Positions 1-9,101 of a stretch of 64,000 nt of DNA are shown piece after piece; the stretch's first letter is position 1, and every line of letters begins with the position of its first letter. Under the pieces are notes generated by a model that ran no database searches, was not told where the DNA came from, and saw nothing but the letters and a program-made list of their open reading frames with translations. The DNA is taken from the NCBI RefSeq assembly GCF_947492555.1, contig NZ_CANLNE010000001.1:744001-808000 (forward strand), in the 5' to 3' direction. Origin of the DNA: an uncultured Roseobacter sp. (GTDB lineage Bacteria > Pseudomonadota > Alphaproteobacteria > Rhodobacterales > Rhodobacteraceae). A program made the position numbers and the translations under genes.

Positions 1-1
1 G

Positions 2-109
2 GCGGCTGCTGTACAAAAAGCCACTGAACTGAACGCAAAAATCGCCGGTCTGCCGATCGCGCGAACACCGGTGAACCGTCCCGAGCCGGCCACCGGGGAA
101 GAGGGTTGA
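2..109 (+). CDS. C-terminal end of an unidentified protein (partial)
   Basis: An open frame enters from the left edge and ends at TGA 107-109, giving 35 residues rich in Ala, Pro and Glu at the tail. No motif is recognisable. It converges on the FKBP gene, whose stop lies 10 bases further on. It could be the tail of a real gene, since the frame is open from the edge, but the length is too short to be sure. Confidence 0.4.
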   Translation, partial: AAAVQKATELNAKIAGLPIARTPVNRPEPATGEEG

Positions 110-118
110 CCCGCCGCC

Positions 119-547
119 TCAGGAAATCGACATTAATTCGATATCGAACTTGAGGTCCTGACCGGCCAGCGGGTGATTGGCGTCGATCGTCACCGTTGCC
201 TCGTCCACCGCGACAACCATCACCTGCATCGCCTGCCCCTCGGGTGTCTGCACGTTCAGCTGTATACCAATATCGAGCGGAACATCGTCCGGAATGCCCT
301 CGCGCGGTACTGCCTGTCGCATTTGCGGATTGATCGGACCATAGGCCTCGGCGCAGGGTACCTCCACCGTCTTCTTGTCGCCCACGCTCATGCCGGGCAA
401 CGCCTCGTCCAGCCCGGGAATGATCTGGCCGGACCCCACTTCGAATTCCAGCGGATCACGCCCTTCGGAGCTGTCGAACTTTGTGCCATCCAACAGGGTG
501 CCTGTGTAGTGAATGCCAACCGTGTCGCCCGTTTTCACCTGGGTCAT
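119..547 (-). CDS. SlyD-like FKBP-type peptidyl-prolyl cis-trans isomerase
   Basis: Encodes 142 residues that catalyse cis-trans isomerisation of prolyl bonds and probably act as a cytoplasmic folding helper. The N-terminal half holds the FKBP fold (VGIHYTGTLLDGTKFDSS, then the GQIIPGLDEALPGM stretch). The middle is an IF (insert-in-flap) chaperone domain as in SlyD, and the chain ends in DIEL. There is no signal peptide and no His-rich metal tail, unlike E. coli SlyD. The frame is open further upstream, but the start MTQVKTGDT is preceded by a GGAG ribosome site and matches the usual start of the family. An upstream in-frame ATG at 562 is less likely. Confidence 0.9.
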   Translation of the reverse strand: MTQVKTGDTVGIHYTGTLLDGTKFDSSEGRDPLEFEVGSGQIIPGLDEALPGMSVGDKKTVEVPCAEAYGPINPQMRQAVPREGIPDDVPLDIGIQLNVQTPEGQAMQVMVVAVDEATVTIDANHPLAGQDLKFDIELMSIS

Positions 548-731
548 TGATGCTCCGATCATATCTGGAAAAGGATGTGCGAGGCCGCGTATCTGCGCGG
601 GTTCTCCTGAGATGAGCTCAGCCTGCCTGTCCGATCCGCATGAGTAAAGGTGTAAAACCCTGCATTTGGGCCTTTTCGCTTGAGCTGAGCCGTGACACTC
701 TGGCGGCGAGCATTTGTGAAGGGGTCCGCCC

Positions 732-1418
732 ATGTCGATTACGACCTGTGTCTTTGACGCATACGGCACCTTGTTCGATGTTGCGGCGGCAGCACGACAG
801 GCCGCGTCCGAGCCGGATTTCTCCAAACTGGAAAGCACCTGGCCCGCGCTGGCGGAGCATTGGCGGCTGAAACAGCTGCAGTACACATGGCTGCGGGCGG
901 TCACCGATGATCATTGTGATTTCTGGGAAGTCACGCAGCAGGGTCTTGATTGGGCGCTGGAGAAAACCGGGCTGGCGGGCGATGCCGCCCTGCGCGAACG
1001 GCTGCTGGCGCTCTATTGGGAATTGCAGAGTTATCCGGAAGTGCCGGACATGCTGCAGCAGCTCAAAGCAGGCGATATGGCCACAGCCATTTTGTCAAAC
1101 GGCTCCCCTGATATGCTGAACGGGGCGGTCACCTCCGCTGGCATCGGTGCGGTGCTGGATGACACGCTCTCGGTACAAAGTGTCGGGGTCTTCAAGCCGG
1201 ACGCGCGGGTCTACGACCTCGTCGCCAAGCGGTTCGGCTGTGACAAGGAAGAGGTGCTCTTTGTCTCCTCCAACGGGTGGGACGCGGGCTGTGCCACCGG
1301 CTACGGGTTCACCACCGCCTGGGTCAACCGTGCGGGTGATCCGGTGGATCGTCTGCCATGGACACCAACGCACATCCTGTCCGATCTCATCGGCATTCCG
1401 GCATTGGCGGGGCTCTGA
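732..1418 (+). CDS. Haloacid dehalogenase, type II (L-2-haloacid dehalogenase-like)
   Basis: A 228-residue HAD-superfamily hydrolase. The type II family replaces the halogen of (S)-2-haloalkanoic acids by hydroxyl through an aspartyl ester. Visible elements are the nucleophile motif FDAYGTLFD with Asp9, the SNGSPDML motif carrying the conserved Ser/Asn, FKPDARVY with the conserved Lys, and the SSNGWDA loop typical of this family rather than of phosphatases. Length matches the family. Its TGA overlaps the ATG of the next hydrolase by one base, so the two are probably co-translated. Actual substrate is not shown by sequence. Confidence 0.88.
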   Translation: MSITTCVFDAYGTLFDVAAAARQAASEPDFSKLESTWPALAEHWRLKQLQYTWLRAVTDDHCDFWEVTQQGLDWALEKTGLAGDAALRERLLALYWELQSYPEVPDMLQQLKAGDMATAILSNGSPDMLNGAVTSAGIGAVLDDTLSVQSVGVFKPDARVYDLVAKRFGCDKEEVLFVSSNGWDAGCATGYGFTTAWVNRAGDPVDRLPWTPTHILSDLIGIPALAGL

Positions 1419-2242
1419 TGGCGTTTTTCCGAACTTCCGACAAGCTATCGCTCTACTACACCGACGAGGGTACGGGCCCGCCGATACTCTGCCTTGCCGG
1501 GTTGACCCGGACGACGGCGGATTTCGACTATGTCACCCCGCATCTCAACGGCGTGCGTCTGATCAAGATGGACTATCGCGGACGTGGTCGTTCGGATTGG
1601 GACACGACCTGGCAGAATTATGCGTTACCCGTCGAATGCCGCGACGTGATCGAGCTGCTGGACCATCTGGGGCTGGATAAGGTTGCGATCCTCGGCACCT
1701 CGCGCGGCGGTCTTAATGCGATGGGCCTTGCCATGGGGGCAAAGGACCGACTGACCGGCGTGGCGCTGAACGACATCGGCCCGATTATTGAGCCGGAAGG
1801 GCTGGAGTTCATCTCAAACTATCTCGGGCGTCCCCCGGCGGCGAAAACCCTTGCGGACGCGGCCCATGGCATGGGCAGCACCTACACCGGCTTCAAGGAT
1901 GTGCCGCAATCGCGCTGGATCGAAGAGGCGCACAAGCATTTTCGGCAGACGGACAATGGGCTGAGCATCACCTATGATCCACGCCTGCGCGACGCCTTCG
2001 ACGCAGCGGGCGCACAGGAGGCGCCCGATCTCTGGCCCTATTTCGATGCGATGGAAGACCTCCCGCTGGCCTGCATTCGCGGCGAAAACTCCGATCTGCT
2101 CAGCCATGAGACCTTTGCAGAGATGCAGCGCCGCCGCCCCGATATGATTGGTGTCACGGTGGCGGGCCGCGGCCATATTCCGTTTCTGGATGAGCCTGAG
2201 TCCGTGGCCGCGCTGCAAACCTGGATCAATGCGTTGAGATGA
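1418..2242 (+). CDS. Alpha/beta hydrolase
   Basis: A 274-residue alpha/beta-fold hydrolase. The nucleophile elbow is GTSRGG (93-98, Ser95), with an oxyanion region near LCLAGLTR (25-31) and a C-terminal GRGHIPFLDEP supplying the catalytic His. The start is taken at 1418, where ATG overlaps the TGA of the dehalogenase (TGATG); the frame is open further upstream, but that part lies inside the dehalogenase. It sits in a catabolic run with a dehydratase and pcaD. It may cleave an ester or a C-C bond in the same pathway; the substrate is unknown. Confidence 0.85.
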   Translation: MAFFRTSDKLSLYYTDEGTGPPILCLAGLTRTTADFDYVTPHLNGVRLIKMDYRGRGRSDWDTTWQNYALPVECRDVIELLDHLGLDKVAILGTSRGGLNAMGLAMGAKDRLTGVALNDIGPIIEPEGLEFISNYLGRPPAAKTLADAAHGMGSTYTGFKDVPQSRWIEEAHKHFRQTDNGLSITYDPRLRDAFDAAGAQEAPDLWPYFDAMEDLPLACIRGENSDLLSHETFAEMQRRRPDMIGVTVAGRGHIPFLDEPESVAALQTWINALR

Positions 2243-2252
2243 GGGGCCTGCG

Positions 2253-3254
2253 ATGAACATCGACATGATCAGGGCAGCAGCCCGACGGCTTGAAGGGCAC
2301 GCGCGGCGCACACCGCTCTTGTCCTCGCCGTTTCTGGACGCGATTGCCGGTCGCCGGGTCTGGATCAAGGCGGAGTGCCTGCAACACACCGGCAGTTTCA
2401 AGTTTCGCGGGGCCTGGTCTGCGGTTTCCGCCCTTGCGGAGGAGACGCGTGCCCGCGGCGTTGTCGCCTTTTCCAGCGGCAACCATGCGCAGGGTGTCGC
2501 GCTGGCGGCGCAGGCCCATGGGGTGCAGGCCGTCATTGTCATGCCGCGTGACGCCCCCCGGGTGAAGATTGAAAACACCCGCCGGTTGGGGGCGGAGGTG
2601 GTGCTTTATGACCGGGCCTCGGGCGAGGATCGTGACGCGGTGGGGGCCAGGCTGGTGGACGAGCGGGGCCTTACCCTGATCAAACCCTACGATGAGCCGC
2701 AGGTCATCGCAGGCCAGGGCACCACCGGTCTGGAGATCGCCGCGCAGGCGGCAGAGGTTGGTGTGACAGAAGCCGACGTTATTGTCTGCTGCGGCGGCGG
2801 TGGGTTTTCCTCCGGCATCGCGCTGGCGCTTGAGGCGGAGGCGCCGGGGCTGAAGGTGCGTACGGCGGAGCCCGAAGACTTCGATGATGTCGCCCGCTCG
2901 CTCCAGTCCGGCAAGATCGAACGCAACACGGTGCTCTCCGGAAGCCTCTGCGACGCGATTGTCACGCAGCAACCGGGCAATCTGACCTTCCCGATCCTGA
3001 AACGGCTGGCCGGGCCGGGATTTGCCGTGACCGAAGACCAGGCGCTGCTGGCCGTTGCCCACGCGTTCAACCGGCTCAAGGTGGTGGCCGAACCCGGCGG
3101 TGCCGTGGCCCTGGCTGCTGCCCTTTTCCACGGCGACCGGATTTCAGGTGAGGATGTAATCGTCACAATCTCAGGCGGGAACGTGGACCCGGAAGTGTTC
3201 CAGCAAGCGCTCACCCTTGCCGACGCACAGGACAGACAGGGAGATGCAGCATGA
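2253..3254 (+). CDS. Threonine/serine dehydratase-like PLP enzyme
   Basis: A 333-residue fold-type II PLP enzyme. Such enzymes deaminate Ser, Thr or 3-hydroxyaspartate to 2-oxoacids and ammonia. The PLP lysine is Lys50 in SFKFRG, SSGNHAQG follows as the substrate and cofactor loop, and a glycine-rich phosphate-binding loop (CCGGGGFSSG) lies near residue 180. There is no C-terminal ACT domain, so it resembles catabolic or racemase-like members rather than allosteric IlvA. Its stop overlaps the next ATG (ATGA at 3251-3254), linking it to pcaD. Which hydroxy amino acid it uses cannot be read from the sequence. Confidence 0.85.
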   Translation: MNIDMIRAAARRLEGHARRTPLLSSPFLDAIAGRRVWIKAECLQHTGSFKFRGAWSAVSALAEETRARGVVAFSSGNHAQGVALAAQAHGVQAVIVMPRDAPRVKIENTRRLGAEVVLYDRASGEDRDAVGARLVDERGLTLIKPYDEPQVIAGQGTTGLEIAAQAAEVGVTEADVIVCCGGGGFSSGIALALEAEAPGLKVRTAEPEDFDDVARSLQSGKIERNTVLSGSLCDAIVTQQPGNLTFPILKRLAGPGFAVTEDQALLAVAHAFNRLKVVAEPGGAVALAAALFHGDRISGEDVIVTISGGNVDPEVFQQALTLADAQDRQGDAA

Positions 3255-4039
3255 AGATACTCGACCTTGGCGATGTCAGGCTCCACTACCGGGTCGATGG
3301 CCCGGCCGAGGGTGCGCCCGTGGTCTTTGCCAATTCACTTGGCACCGATCTGCGGCTTTGGGATCTGGTCCTGCCCTACCTGCCAGACGGCCTGCGGATC
3401 ATCCGTTTTGACAAACGCGGGCATGGGCTCTCCAGCTGTCCGCCAAGCCCTTACACGATGGGGGCGCTGATCACGGATACCGAACAATTGCTCGATCACC
3501 TGCAGGTGCGTGACTGCGTCTTTGTCGGGCTTTCCATCGGCGGTATGATCGCGCAGGGGCTGGCCGTGAAGCGGCTGGATATGATCCGCGCGATGGTCCT
3601 TTCCAACACGGGCGCCAAGATCGGCACGCCGGATATGTGGTCAGAGCGCATCGAGAGTGTCCGCCAGGGCGGGATCGAGAGCCTTGCCGATGCGGTGATG
3701 GAGCGCTGGTTCTCCGAAGGCTTCCGCGCGACGCCGGAGCTGGAGCTGTGGCGCAACATGCTGACGCGACAGGAGGACGAAGGTTACATGGGATGTTCCG
3801 CCGCCATTTCCGGCACGGATTTCTACACAACCACGGCCAGCCTGCGCCTGCCCACGCTGGGCATCGCGGGATCGGAGGATGGCTCAACCCCGCCCGATCT
3901 GGTACGCGAAACCACCGACCTGATCCCCGGCAGCCAGTGCCATGTGATCCGTAAGGCCGGCCATCTGCCCTGCGTCGAACAGCCCGAAGAATACGCAGCA
4001 CATCTGACACGGTTCCTCAAAGAGGTGGGCCATGTCTGA
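3251..4039 (+). CDS. pcaD: 3-oxoadipate enol-lactonase
   Basis: A 262-residue alpha/beta hydrolase that opens 3-oxoadipate enol-lactone in the protocatechuate branch of the beta-ketoadipate pathway. The nucleophile elbow is GLSIGG (93-98, Ser95) and the C-terminal AGHLPCVEQP carries the catalytic His, as in PcaD. Length fits the family (about 260). It overlaps the dehydratase stop by four bases and is followed after 28 bases by pcaB, the classic partner, which supports the call. The gene for 4-carboxymuconolactone decarboxylase (pcaC) and the ring dioxygenase genes are not in the window. Confidence 0.85.
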   Translation: MKILDLGDVRLHYRVDGPAEGAPVVFANSLGTDLRLWDLVLPYLPDGLRIIRFDKRGHGLSSCPPSPYTMGALITDTEQLLDHLQVRDCVFVGLSIGGMIAQGLAVKRLDMIRAMVLSNTGAKIGTPDMWSERIESVRQGGIESLADAVMERWFSEGFRATPELELWRNMLTRQEDEGYMGCSAAISGTDFYTTTASLRLPTLGIAGSEDGSTPPDLVRETTDLIPGSQCHVIRKAGHLPCVEQPEEYAAHLTRFLKEVGHV

Positions 4040-4067
4040 CCTTCGGACCGCCAAGGTCGCCTGATCC

Positions 4068-5393
4068 ATGGCAGCAAGCGTTTTTGACAGCCCGCTTTTT
4101 GCAGGTCTTTTCGCCACCGGCGAGGCGGGCCGTCTGTTTTCCGATAGCGCCGCCCTGCGGGCCATGCTGCTGGTCGAGGGGGCGCTGGCCAAGGCGCAGG
4201 GCACTCTGGGCATCATCCCGGAAATCAGCGCCGCCGCGATCCATCGCGCCACCTTGGAGATCCAGATCGACCCGGGAGCCCTGGCGCAATCAACCGGCAC
4301 GAACGGGGTCAGCGTACCGGGCATGGTCGCCGCCTTCCGGGCAGAGATGAATGCGCCTGAACATGCGCAATACCTGCACTGGGGGGCAACCTCTCAGGAT
4401 ATCATCGACACCGGGCTGATGCTGCGCCTGCGCCAATCGCTTGCCTTGGCCGAGGCTGACCTGCGCCAGATCACAAAGGCCCTGGCGGATCAGGCAGAGC
4501 AACATGCAGAGCTTCCAATGGCCGCGCGCACCTATGGCCAACAGGCGACGCCGACAAGCTGGGGCGCAGTACTGGCCGGATGGGGGATGCCCTTGCTGGA
4601 TGCGCTGGAGGCATTGCCTGACCTGCGTGAAAACAGTCTGTGGGTCTCCCTGTCGGGCGCCGCTGGCACGGCGGCGGCCTTGGAGGACAAGGCCCCCGCC
4701 TTGCGCGCGGCCATTGCCGAGGGGATGGCGTTAAAGGACCCGGGCCGCAGCTGGCACACGGATCGTGGCCCTATCCTGCGCATCGCGGGCTGGATGGCCC
4801 AGATCACCGCGACACTCGCCGCCATGGGTCAAAGCCTGATTGCCCTTGCTGCCACGGAACTGCGCGAGGTCACCTTTCAGGATGCCGGTGCCTCCTCCAC
4901 CATGCCGCAAAAACAAAACCCGGTTGCCGCTTCGGTGCTCGTAGCCCTCTCGCATCAAATAGGCGGATTGCAGGCCGCGCTGCAGGCTGCCGCCGCGCAT
5001 CAGCATCAACGCGATGGGGCGGCGTGGTTCACCGAATGGATGGTGATGCCTCAGATCATGCTCAGCGGTGCCAGCGCCCTGCAGCACGCCAGACAGATCA
5101 CAGAGAAGCTGCAACCAAACCCGGCGCAAATGGCGGGCGGCTTGAGGAGCGGGCTGGGCCTTATCCATGCGGAGGCATTGAGCTTTGCCTTGGCCACCAA
5201 AATGCCCCGCCCGGAGGCGCAGGCAGAGACCAAAGCGCTCTGCCGCCAAGCGGCGCAATCCGGCGAGCCCCTGGAACCCCTCGCCCGCGCGCGACACCCT
5301 GATCTGCCCGCTGATCTGTTCCGCCCAGACGCGCAACTCGGGCAGGCCCCGGCCGAGGCGCACGCCTTCGTGGCCCGCGCGCGCGCGCTTTAG
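4068..5393 (+). CDS. pcaB: 3-carboxy-cis,cis-muconate cycloisomerase
   Basis: A 441-residue member of the fumarase/aspartase superfamily that lactonises 3-carboxy-cis,cis-muconate in protocatechuate breakdown. The family signature is SSTMPQKQNP at 276-285, with HWGATSQDIIDTG at 104-116 forming part of the active site. Adenylosuccinate lyase shares the signature, but the neighbouring pcaD and the absence of purine genes favour PcaB. The reading frame stops at TAG 5391-5393, three bases before the MFS transporter start, so the two genes are almost certainly one transcript. Confidence 0.85.
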   Translation: MAASVFDSPLFAGLFATGEAGRLFSDSAALRAMLLVEGALAKAQGTLGIIPEISAAAIHRATLEIQIDPGALAQSTGTNGVSVPGMVAAFRAEMNAPEHAQYLHWGATSQDIIDTGLMLRLRQSLALAEADLRQITKALADQAEQHAELPMAARTYGQQATPTSWGAVLAGWGMPLLDALEALPDLRENSLWVSLSGAAGTAAALEDKAPALRAAIAEGMALKDPGRSWHTDRGPILRIAGWMAQITATLAAMGQSLIALAATELREVTFQDAGASSTMPQKQNPVAASVLVALSHQIGGLQAALQAAAAHQHQRDGAAWFTEWMVMPQIMLSGASALQHARQITEKLQPNPAQMAGGLRSGLGLIHAEALSFALATKMPRPEAQAETKALCRQAAQSGEPLEPLARARHPDLPADLFRPDAQLGQAPAEAHAFVARARAL

Positions 5394-5396
5394 CGG

Positions 5397-6614
5397 ATGC
5401 GCCCGGCCGTTCTTTTCATTCTCATCACGGTCATGCTCGATTCCATGGGCATCGGGCTGATCATCCCTGTGATGCCGGACCTCATTCAGGAGGTGCAGGG
5501 CACAGGGTTGAGCACCGCGGCCCTCTGGGGTGGGGTCCTGTCCACCACCTTCGCCGTGATGCAGTTCCTCTTTGGCCCGGTCATCGGCGGGCTCTCTGAC
5601 CGTTTTGGCAGACGGCCTGTCCTGCTGCTCTCGCTGGTGGCAATGGCGCTCGACTATCTGGTCATGGCCGTGGCGGGCAGCATTTTCCTGTTGCTGCTGG
5701 GGCGCATCGTCGGCGGGATCACCGCCGCCACGCAATCCACGGCCAACGCCTATATGGCCGACATCTCCGGCCCCGATGACCGGGCCGCAAATTTCGGCCT
5801 GATCGGCGCAGCCTTTGGGGTGGGATTTGTGCTGGGCCCCCTGCTGGGCGGCATCCTGGCCGAATACGGCACGCGTGCGCCTTTTTACGCGGCGGCAGGG
5901 CTGGCCGCCTTGAACGCGGTTTTTGGCTACTTCGTCCTGCGCGAAACGGTCACGGAAGATATCCGGCGGCCTTTTCGCTGGGCGCGGGCAAACCCGCTTG
6001 GCAGCATCCGCCAGCTGGGTCGCGTGCCGGGCGTCGGTCCCTTGCTGATCGTCTTCTTCCTCTATCAGGTGGCGTTCATGGTGTACCCGGCCATCTGGTC
6101 CTACTTCGGGAAGGAACGTTTCGGATGGGAGCCCGCGACCATCGGGCTCAGCCTCGCGCTTTTCGGGATCATGATGGCCGTGGTGCAAGGCGGGCTGATC
6201 CGCTGGGTCCTGCGCCTGCTGGGGGAACGCGGCACGGTGATCTACGGCCATGTCTTCGACATCGTCGCTTTCCTGTCGCTGGCCTTTGTGACCAGTGGCA
6301 CGGTAGCGCTGATCCTGACCCCGCTCGCGGCCTTGGCGGCGGTTATCACGCCCGCGCTTCAGGGGATCATGTCAAAAGCGGTCAGTGCGGATGCGCAGGG
6401 AGAACTGCAGGGCGCGCTGACTTCTGCCACGGCGCTGGCGATGATCCTGTCACCGATGGTGATGACCGGCACCTTCGCCGCCTTTACCGACACCGATGCC
6501 GCATTTTACCTGCCCGGGGCGCCGTTCTTGCTCTCGGCAGCCCTGATTGTTGTCGGGCTTGCCGTGTTTCTTGCTTTCCCGCCCAAGCGCGCCCTGGTCC
6601 CCGACGCGGGATAA
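5397..6614 (+). CDS. MFS transporter, TetA/TCR-like 12-helix exporter
   Basis: A 405-residue inner-membrane major facilitator with about 12 hydrophobic segments. The first helix [24 protein letters not shown] and the loop [14 protein letters not shown] (conserved G-x-x-x-D-R-x-G-R-R motif A) are those of the TetA/multidrug subfamily of drug:proton antiporters. It begins three bases after the pcaB stop, with no gap for its own promoter. The setting in a catabolic run suggests export or exchange of an aromatic or organic acid rather than antibiotic resistance; homologues annotated as tetracycline resistance are common in non-resistant marine bacteria. Confidence 0.85.
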   Translation: MRPAVLFILITVMLDSMGIGLIIPVMPDLIQEVQGTGLSTAALWGGVLSTTFAVMQFLFGPVIGGLSDRFGRRPVLLLSLVAMALDYLVMAVAGSIFLLLLGRIVGGITAATQSTANAYMADISGPDDRAANFGLIGAAFGVGFVLGPLLGGILAEYGTRAPFYAAAGLAALNAVFGYFVLRETVTEDIRRPFRWARANPLGSIRQLGRVPGVGPLLIVFFLYQVAFMVYPAIWSYFGKERFGWEPATIGLSLALFGIMMAVVQGGLIRWVLRLLGERGTVIYGHVFDIVAFLSLAFVTSGTVALILTPLAALAAVITPALQGIMSKAVSADAQGELQGALTSATALAMILSPMVMTGTFAAFTDTDAAFYLPGAPFLLSAALIVVGLAVFLAFPPKRALVPDAG

Positions 6615-6720
6615 GAGCGACCTTTCATGTCGGTTTGCGTCTTGCGTTGGCGTTCAACATCGGGTCACCCTGCCCACCGGGACCCGCGCAAGATCGCGCC
6701 TGAGAGGAAGACACCGACAG

Positions 6721-7821
6721 ATGCAAACGATCAAAGCCGCCGTGTGCCACGCCTTTGGCGCCCCCCTCGAAATCGAAGACATTCAGCTGCGCGCCCCGGA
6801 GATGGGCGAAGTTGAGGTCACGCTGGACGCGGTGGCGATCTGCCATTCCGACATCTCCTATGCCGACGGGGCCTGGGGTGGCTCGCTGCCTGCCGTCTAC
6901 GGGCATGAGGCTGCGGGTGTGATCAGTGCCTGTGGGGCCGGTGTGCACGGACTGTCTGTCGGCGACAGCGTGGTTGTCACTCTGATCCGCGCCTGCGGCT
7001 CCTGCGGCAACTGCGCGGGCGGCAAGCCGACCTTGTGCGAAACCCCCTATGACGGTGACAAGGGACCAATCACCACCGCCCAAGGTGGCAAACTGCATCA
7101 GGCCATGGCCTGCGGTGCCTTCGCCGAGAAAATCGTGGTGGCGCAAAATCAGGTGGTCCGCATCGGTGCGGACATCCCCAAGGACGCCGCCAGCCTGATC
7201 GCCTGCGGTGTCATCACCGGCGTCGGCGCGGTGGTCAATGCCGCTGGTCTGCGCGCCGGGCAGGATGTGGTGGTGATTGGCGCAGGCGGCGTCGGGCTCA
7301 ACGCCATCCAGGGCGCGCGCATCGCCGGGGCCCGCCGCATCGTCGCCGTGGACATGAGTGCCGAAAAGCTGGAGATCGCCCGGGAATTCGGGGCAACCGA
7401 CGGCGTCCTGGCCACATCAGACAAACCCTGGAAAGCCGCGTTCGAGGCGCTTGGCGGGCGTGGCGCCGACGCGGTCATCGTTACGGTCGGCGCCATCCCG
7501 GCCTATGATCAGGCCCCGCGTTATCTGGGCTCCGGCGGCAAGGTCATCATGGTGGGCATGCCGCATTCCGGGGCGCAATCAACTTATGAACCCGTCATTC
7601 TGGCTGCAGTCGGTCAGGGCATGGTGGGATCAAAAATGGGCGACGTGGTGATCCAGCGGGACATCCCGTGGATGGTCGATCTCTACGCCCAGGGGCGGCT
7701 CAAACTGGATGAGTTGATATCGGGACGTTGGTCATTGGACCAGATCAACGAAGCCATCGCAGACACCAAAACCGGGGCTGCACGGCGCAACGTCATCCTC
7801 TTCGACCGACAGACACAGTAG
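6721..7821 (+). CDS. Zinc-dependent alcohol dehydrogenase (class III-like MDR)
   Basis: A 366-residue medium-chain dehydrogenase. Catalytic zinc residues are Cys41 with His42 and GHE at 61-63; the structural zinc site is Cys92, Cys95, Cys98 and Cys106. A Rossmann motif GAGGVGLN lies near residue 187, followed by an acidic residue after the second strand, suggesting NAD. The start at 6721 has a GAGAGGAAG ribosome site about ten bases upstream; the frame is open further left but that part lies inside and beyond the MFS gene. It probably oxidises an alcohol in the same pathway; substrate unknown. Confidence 0.87.
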   Translation: MQTIKAAVCHAFGAPLEIEDIQLRAPEMGEVEVTLDAVAICHSDISYADGAWGGSLPAVYGHEAAGVISACGAGVHGLSVGDSVVVTLIRACGSCGNCAGGKPTLCETPYDGDKGPITTAQGGKLHQAMACGAFAEKIVVAQNQVVRIGADIPKDAASLIACGVITGVGAVVNAAGLRAGQDVVVIGAGGVGLNAIQGARIAGARRIVAVDMSAEKLEIAREFGATDGVLATSDKPWKAAFEALGGRGADAVIVTVGAIPAYDQAPRYLGSGGKVIMVGMPHSGAQSTYEPVILAAVGQGMVGSKMGDVVIQRDIPWMVDLYAQGRLKLDELISGRWSLDQINEAIADTKTGAARRNVILFDRQTQ

Positions 7822-7849
7822 GCAGGTAAGGTGGGCTTCAGGCCACCTT
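7821..7849 (-). repeat. Interspersed inverted repeat family A, copy 1
   Basis: A 29-base element with core GGTGGGCTTCAGGCCACC, an imperfect palindrome, in the 47-base gap between the alcohol dehydrogenase and the enolase-superfamily gene. Its reverse complement matches the element at 49571-49599 with a single difference and the one at 39610-39639 with two or three. It begins on the last base of the dehydrogenase stop. It may form a hairpin between the two genes. Confidence 0.75.
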
Positions 7850-7868
7850 TGGGCAAAAGGACACCGCG

Positions 7869-9101
7869 ATGAAACTACAGGACCTCGACATCATCGTGAC
7901 GGCACCACCAGCGCCCGGCTGGGGCGGGCGCTACTGGATCCTCGTCAAACTCACCACCGACACCGGCATCACCGGCTGGGGTGAATGCTATGCCGCTGCC
8001 GTCGGCCCCGAGGCGATGCGCGGTGTGATCGAAGATGTGTTCACACGTCACATGCAGGGCGAAAGCCCCGAAAACATTGAAAAAATGTTTCGCCGCGCCT
8101 ATTCCTCCGGTTTCACGCAACGCCCCGATCTCACGGTCATGGGGGCGTTTTCCGGCCTCGAAATCGCCTGCTGGGACATCCTCGGCAAAGCGCGCGAGCG
8201 CCCGGTCTGGGCGCTTCTGGGCGGACGCATGAACGACCGCATCCGCGCCTATACCTACCTCTACCCCCTGCCGCATCACGATCTCACCGCCTTCTGGACC
8301 TCCCCCGAGATGGCTGCAGAAAGCGCCACTGACTGCGTTGCGCGCGGGTACACGGCGGTGAAATTCGACCCGGCAGGGCCCTATACCCTGCGCGGCGGTC
8401 ACATGCCCGCCATGAGCGACATTTCCCAGTCTGTGGCCTTCTGCAAGGCGATCCGGCAGGCCGTGGGCGACAAGGCCGACCTGCTCTTTGGGACCCATGG
8501 ACAGTTCACGACCGCAGGTGCAATCCGACTTGGTCAGGCGCTGGAGCCTTATTCCCCCCTCTGGTTCGAGGAGCCCATTCCGCCAGATGCCGTTGAAGAA
8601 ATGGCAAAGGTCGCCCGCGCCGTGCGCATCCCCGTGGCCACGGGCGAGCGGTTGACCACCAAGGCCGAGTTCGCACCGGTTCTGCGCGCTGGCGCCGCCA
8701 CGATCCTGCAGCCCGCATTGGGACGTGCAGGCGGCATCTGGGAAATGAAGAAAGTCGCGGCCATGACCGAAGTCTACAATGCGCAAATGGCCCCCCACCT
8801 TTACGCAGGCCCCATCGAATGGGCCGCGAACATTCACTTCGCGGCCTCGATCCCCAATCTGCTGATGGCGGAAACCATTGAGACGCCGTTCCACGACGCG
8901 CTCATCAAAGGCAGCATCCGTGTGCAGGAGGGGTTCATCACCCCGCCGGAAACGCCTGGGCTGGGCATCGAGGTGGATGAAGAGCTTGCCCGCGCGCATC
9001 CGTACACTGGTAGCGGGTTGCATCTGGAAATGCGGGATGAGCCCTGCGACTATGTGAATGGCAACGCATTTGAAGGTGGCGCGCCAGCACCAAAAAACTA
9101 G
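7869..9101 (+). CDS. Enolase-superfamily (mandelate racemase/muconate lactonizing type) protein
   Basis: A 410-residue member of the mandelate racemase-like group, whose usual members dehydrate or epimerise acid sugars using a divalent metal. The N-terminal capping domain is followed by the barrel with YTAVKFDP, GTHGQF (208-213), FEEP (233-236) and TGER (258-261). Compared with galactonate dehydratase, Glu234 and Glu260 and the acid/base His210 are at the expected 26-residue spacing, but the first metal ligand Asp is Gly208. A second His is in APHLYAGP. It is therefore either a variant subfamily or impaired in metal binding. It ends convergently with the CIA30-like gene, sharing four bases. 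Confidence 0.83.
   Translation: MKLQDLDIIVTAPPAPGWGGRYWILVKLTTDTGITGWGECYAAAVGPEAMRGVIEDVFTRHMQGESPENIEKMFRRAYSSGFTQRPDLTVMGAFSGLEIACWDILGKARERPVWALLGGRMNDRIRAYTYLYPLPHHDLTAFWTSPEMAAESATDCVARGYTAVKFDPAGPYTLRGGHMPAMSDISQSVAFCKAIRQAVGDKADLLFGTHGQFTTAGAIRLGQALEPYSPLWFEEPIPPDAVEEMAKVARAVRIPVATGERLTTKAEFAPVLRAGAATILQPALGRAGGIWEMKKVAAMTEVYNAQMAPHLYAGPIEWAANIHFAASIPNLLMAETIETPFHDALIKGSIRVQEGFITPPETPGLGIEVDEELARAHPYTGSGLHLEMRDEPCDYVNGNAFEGGAPAPKN

Noticed and set aside
173-904. Long open frames overlapping the FKBP gene on both strands
   Set aside because: The family start MTQVKTGDT and its GGAG site fix the real gene; the rest has no recognisable protein features and overlaps the dehalogenase start.
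5397-6614. Calling the MFS gene a tetracycline-resistance determinant
   Set aside because: Similarity to TetA is only at subfamily level and there is no tetR or mobile element; the context is catabolic.
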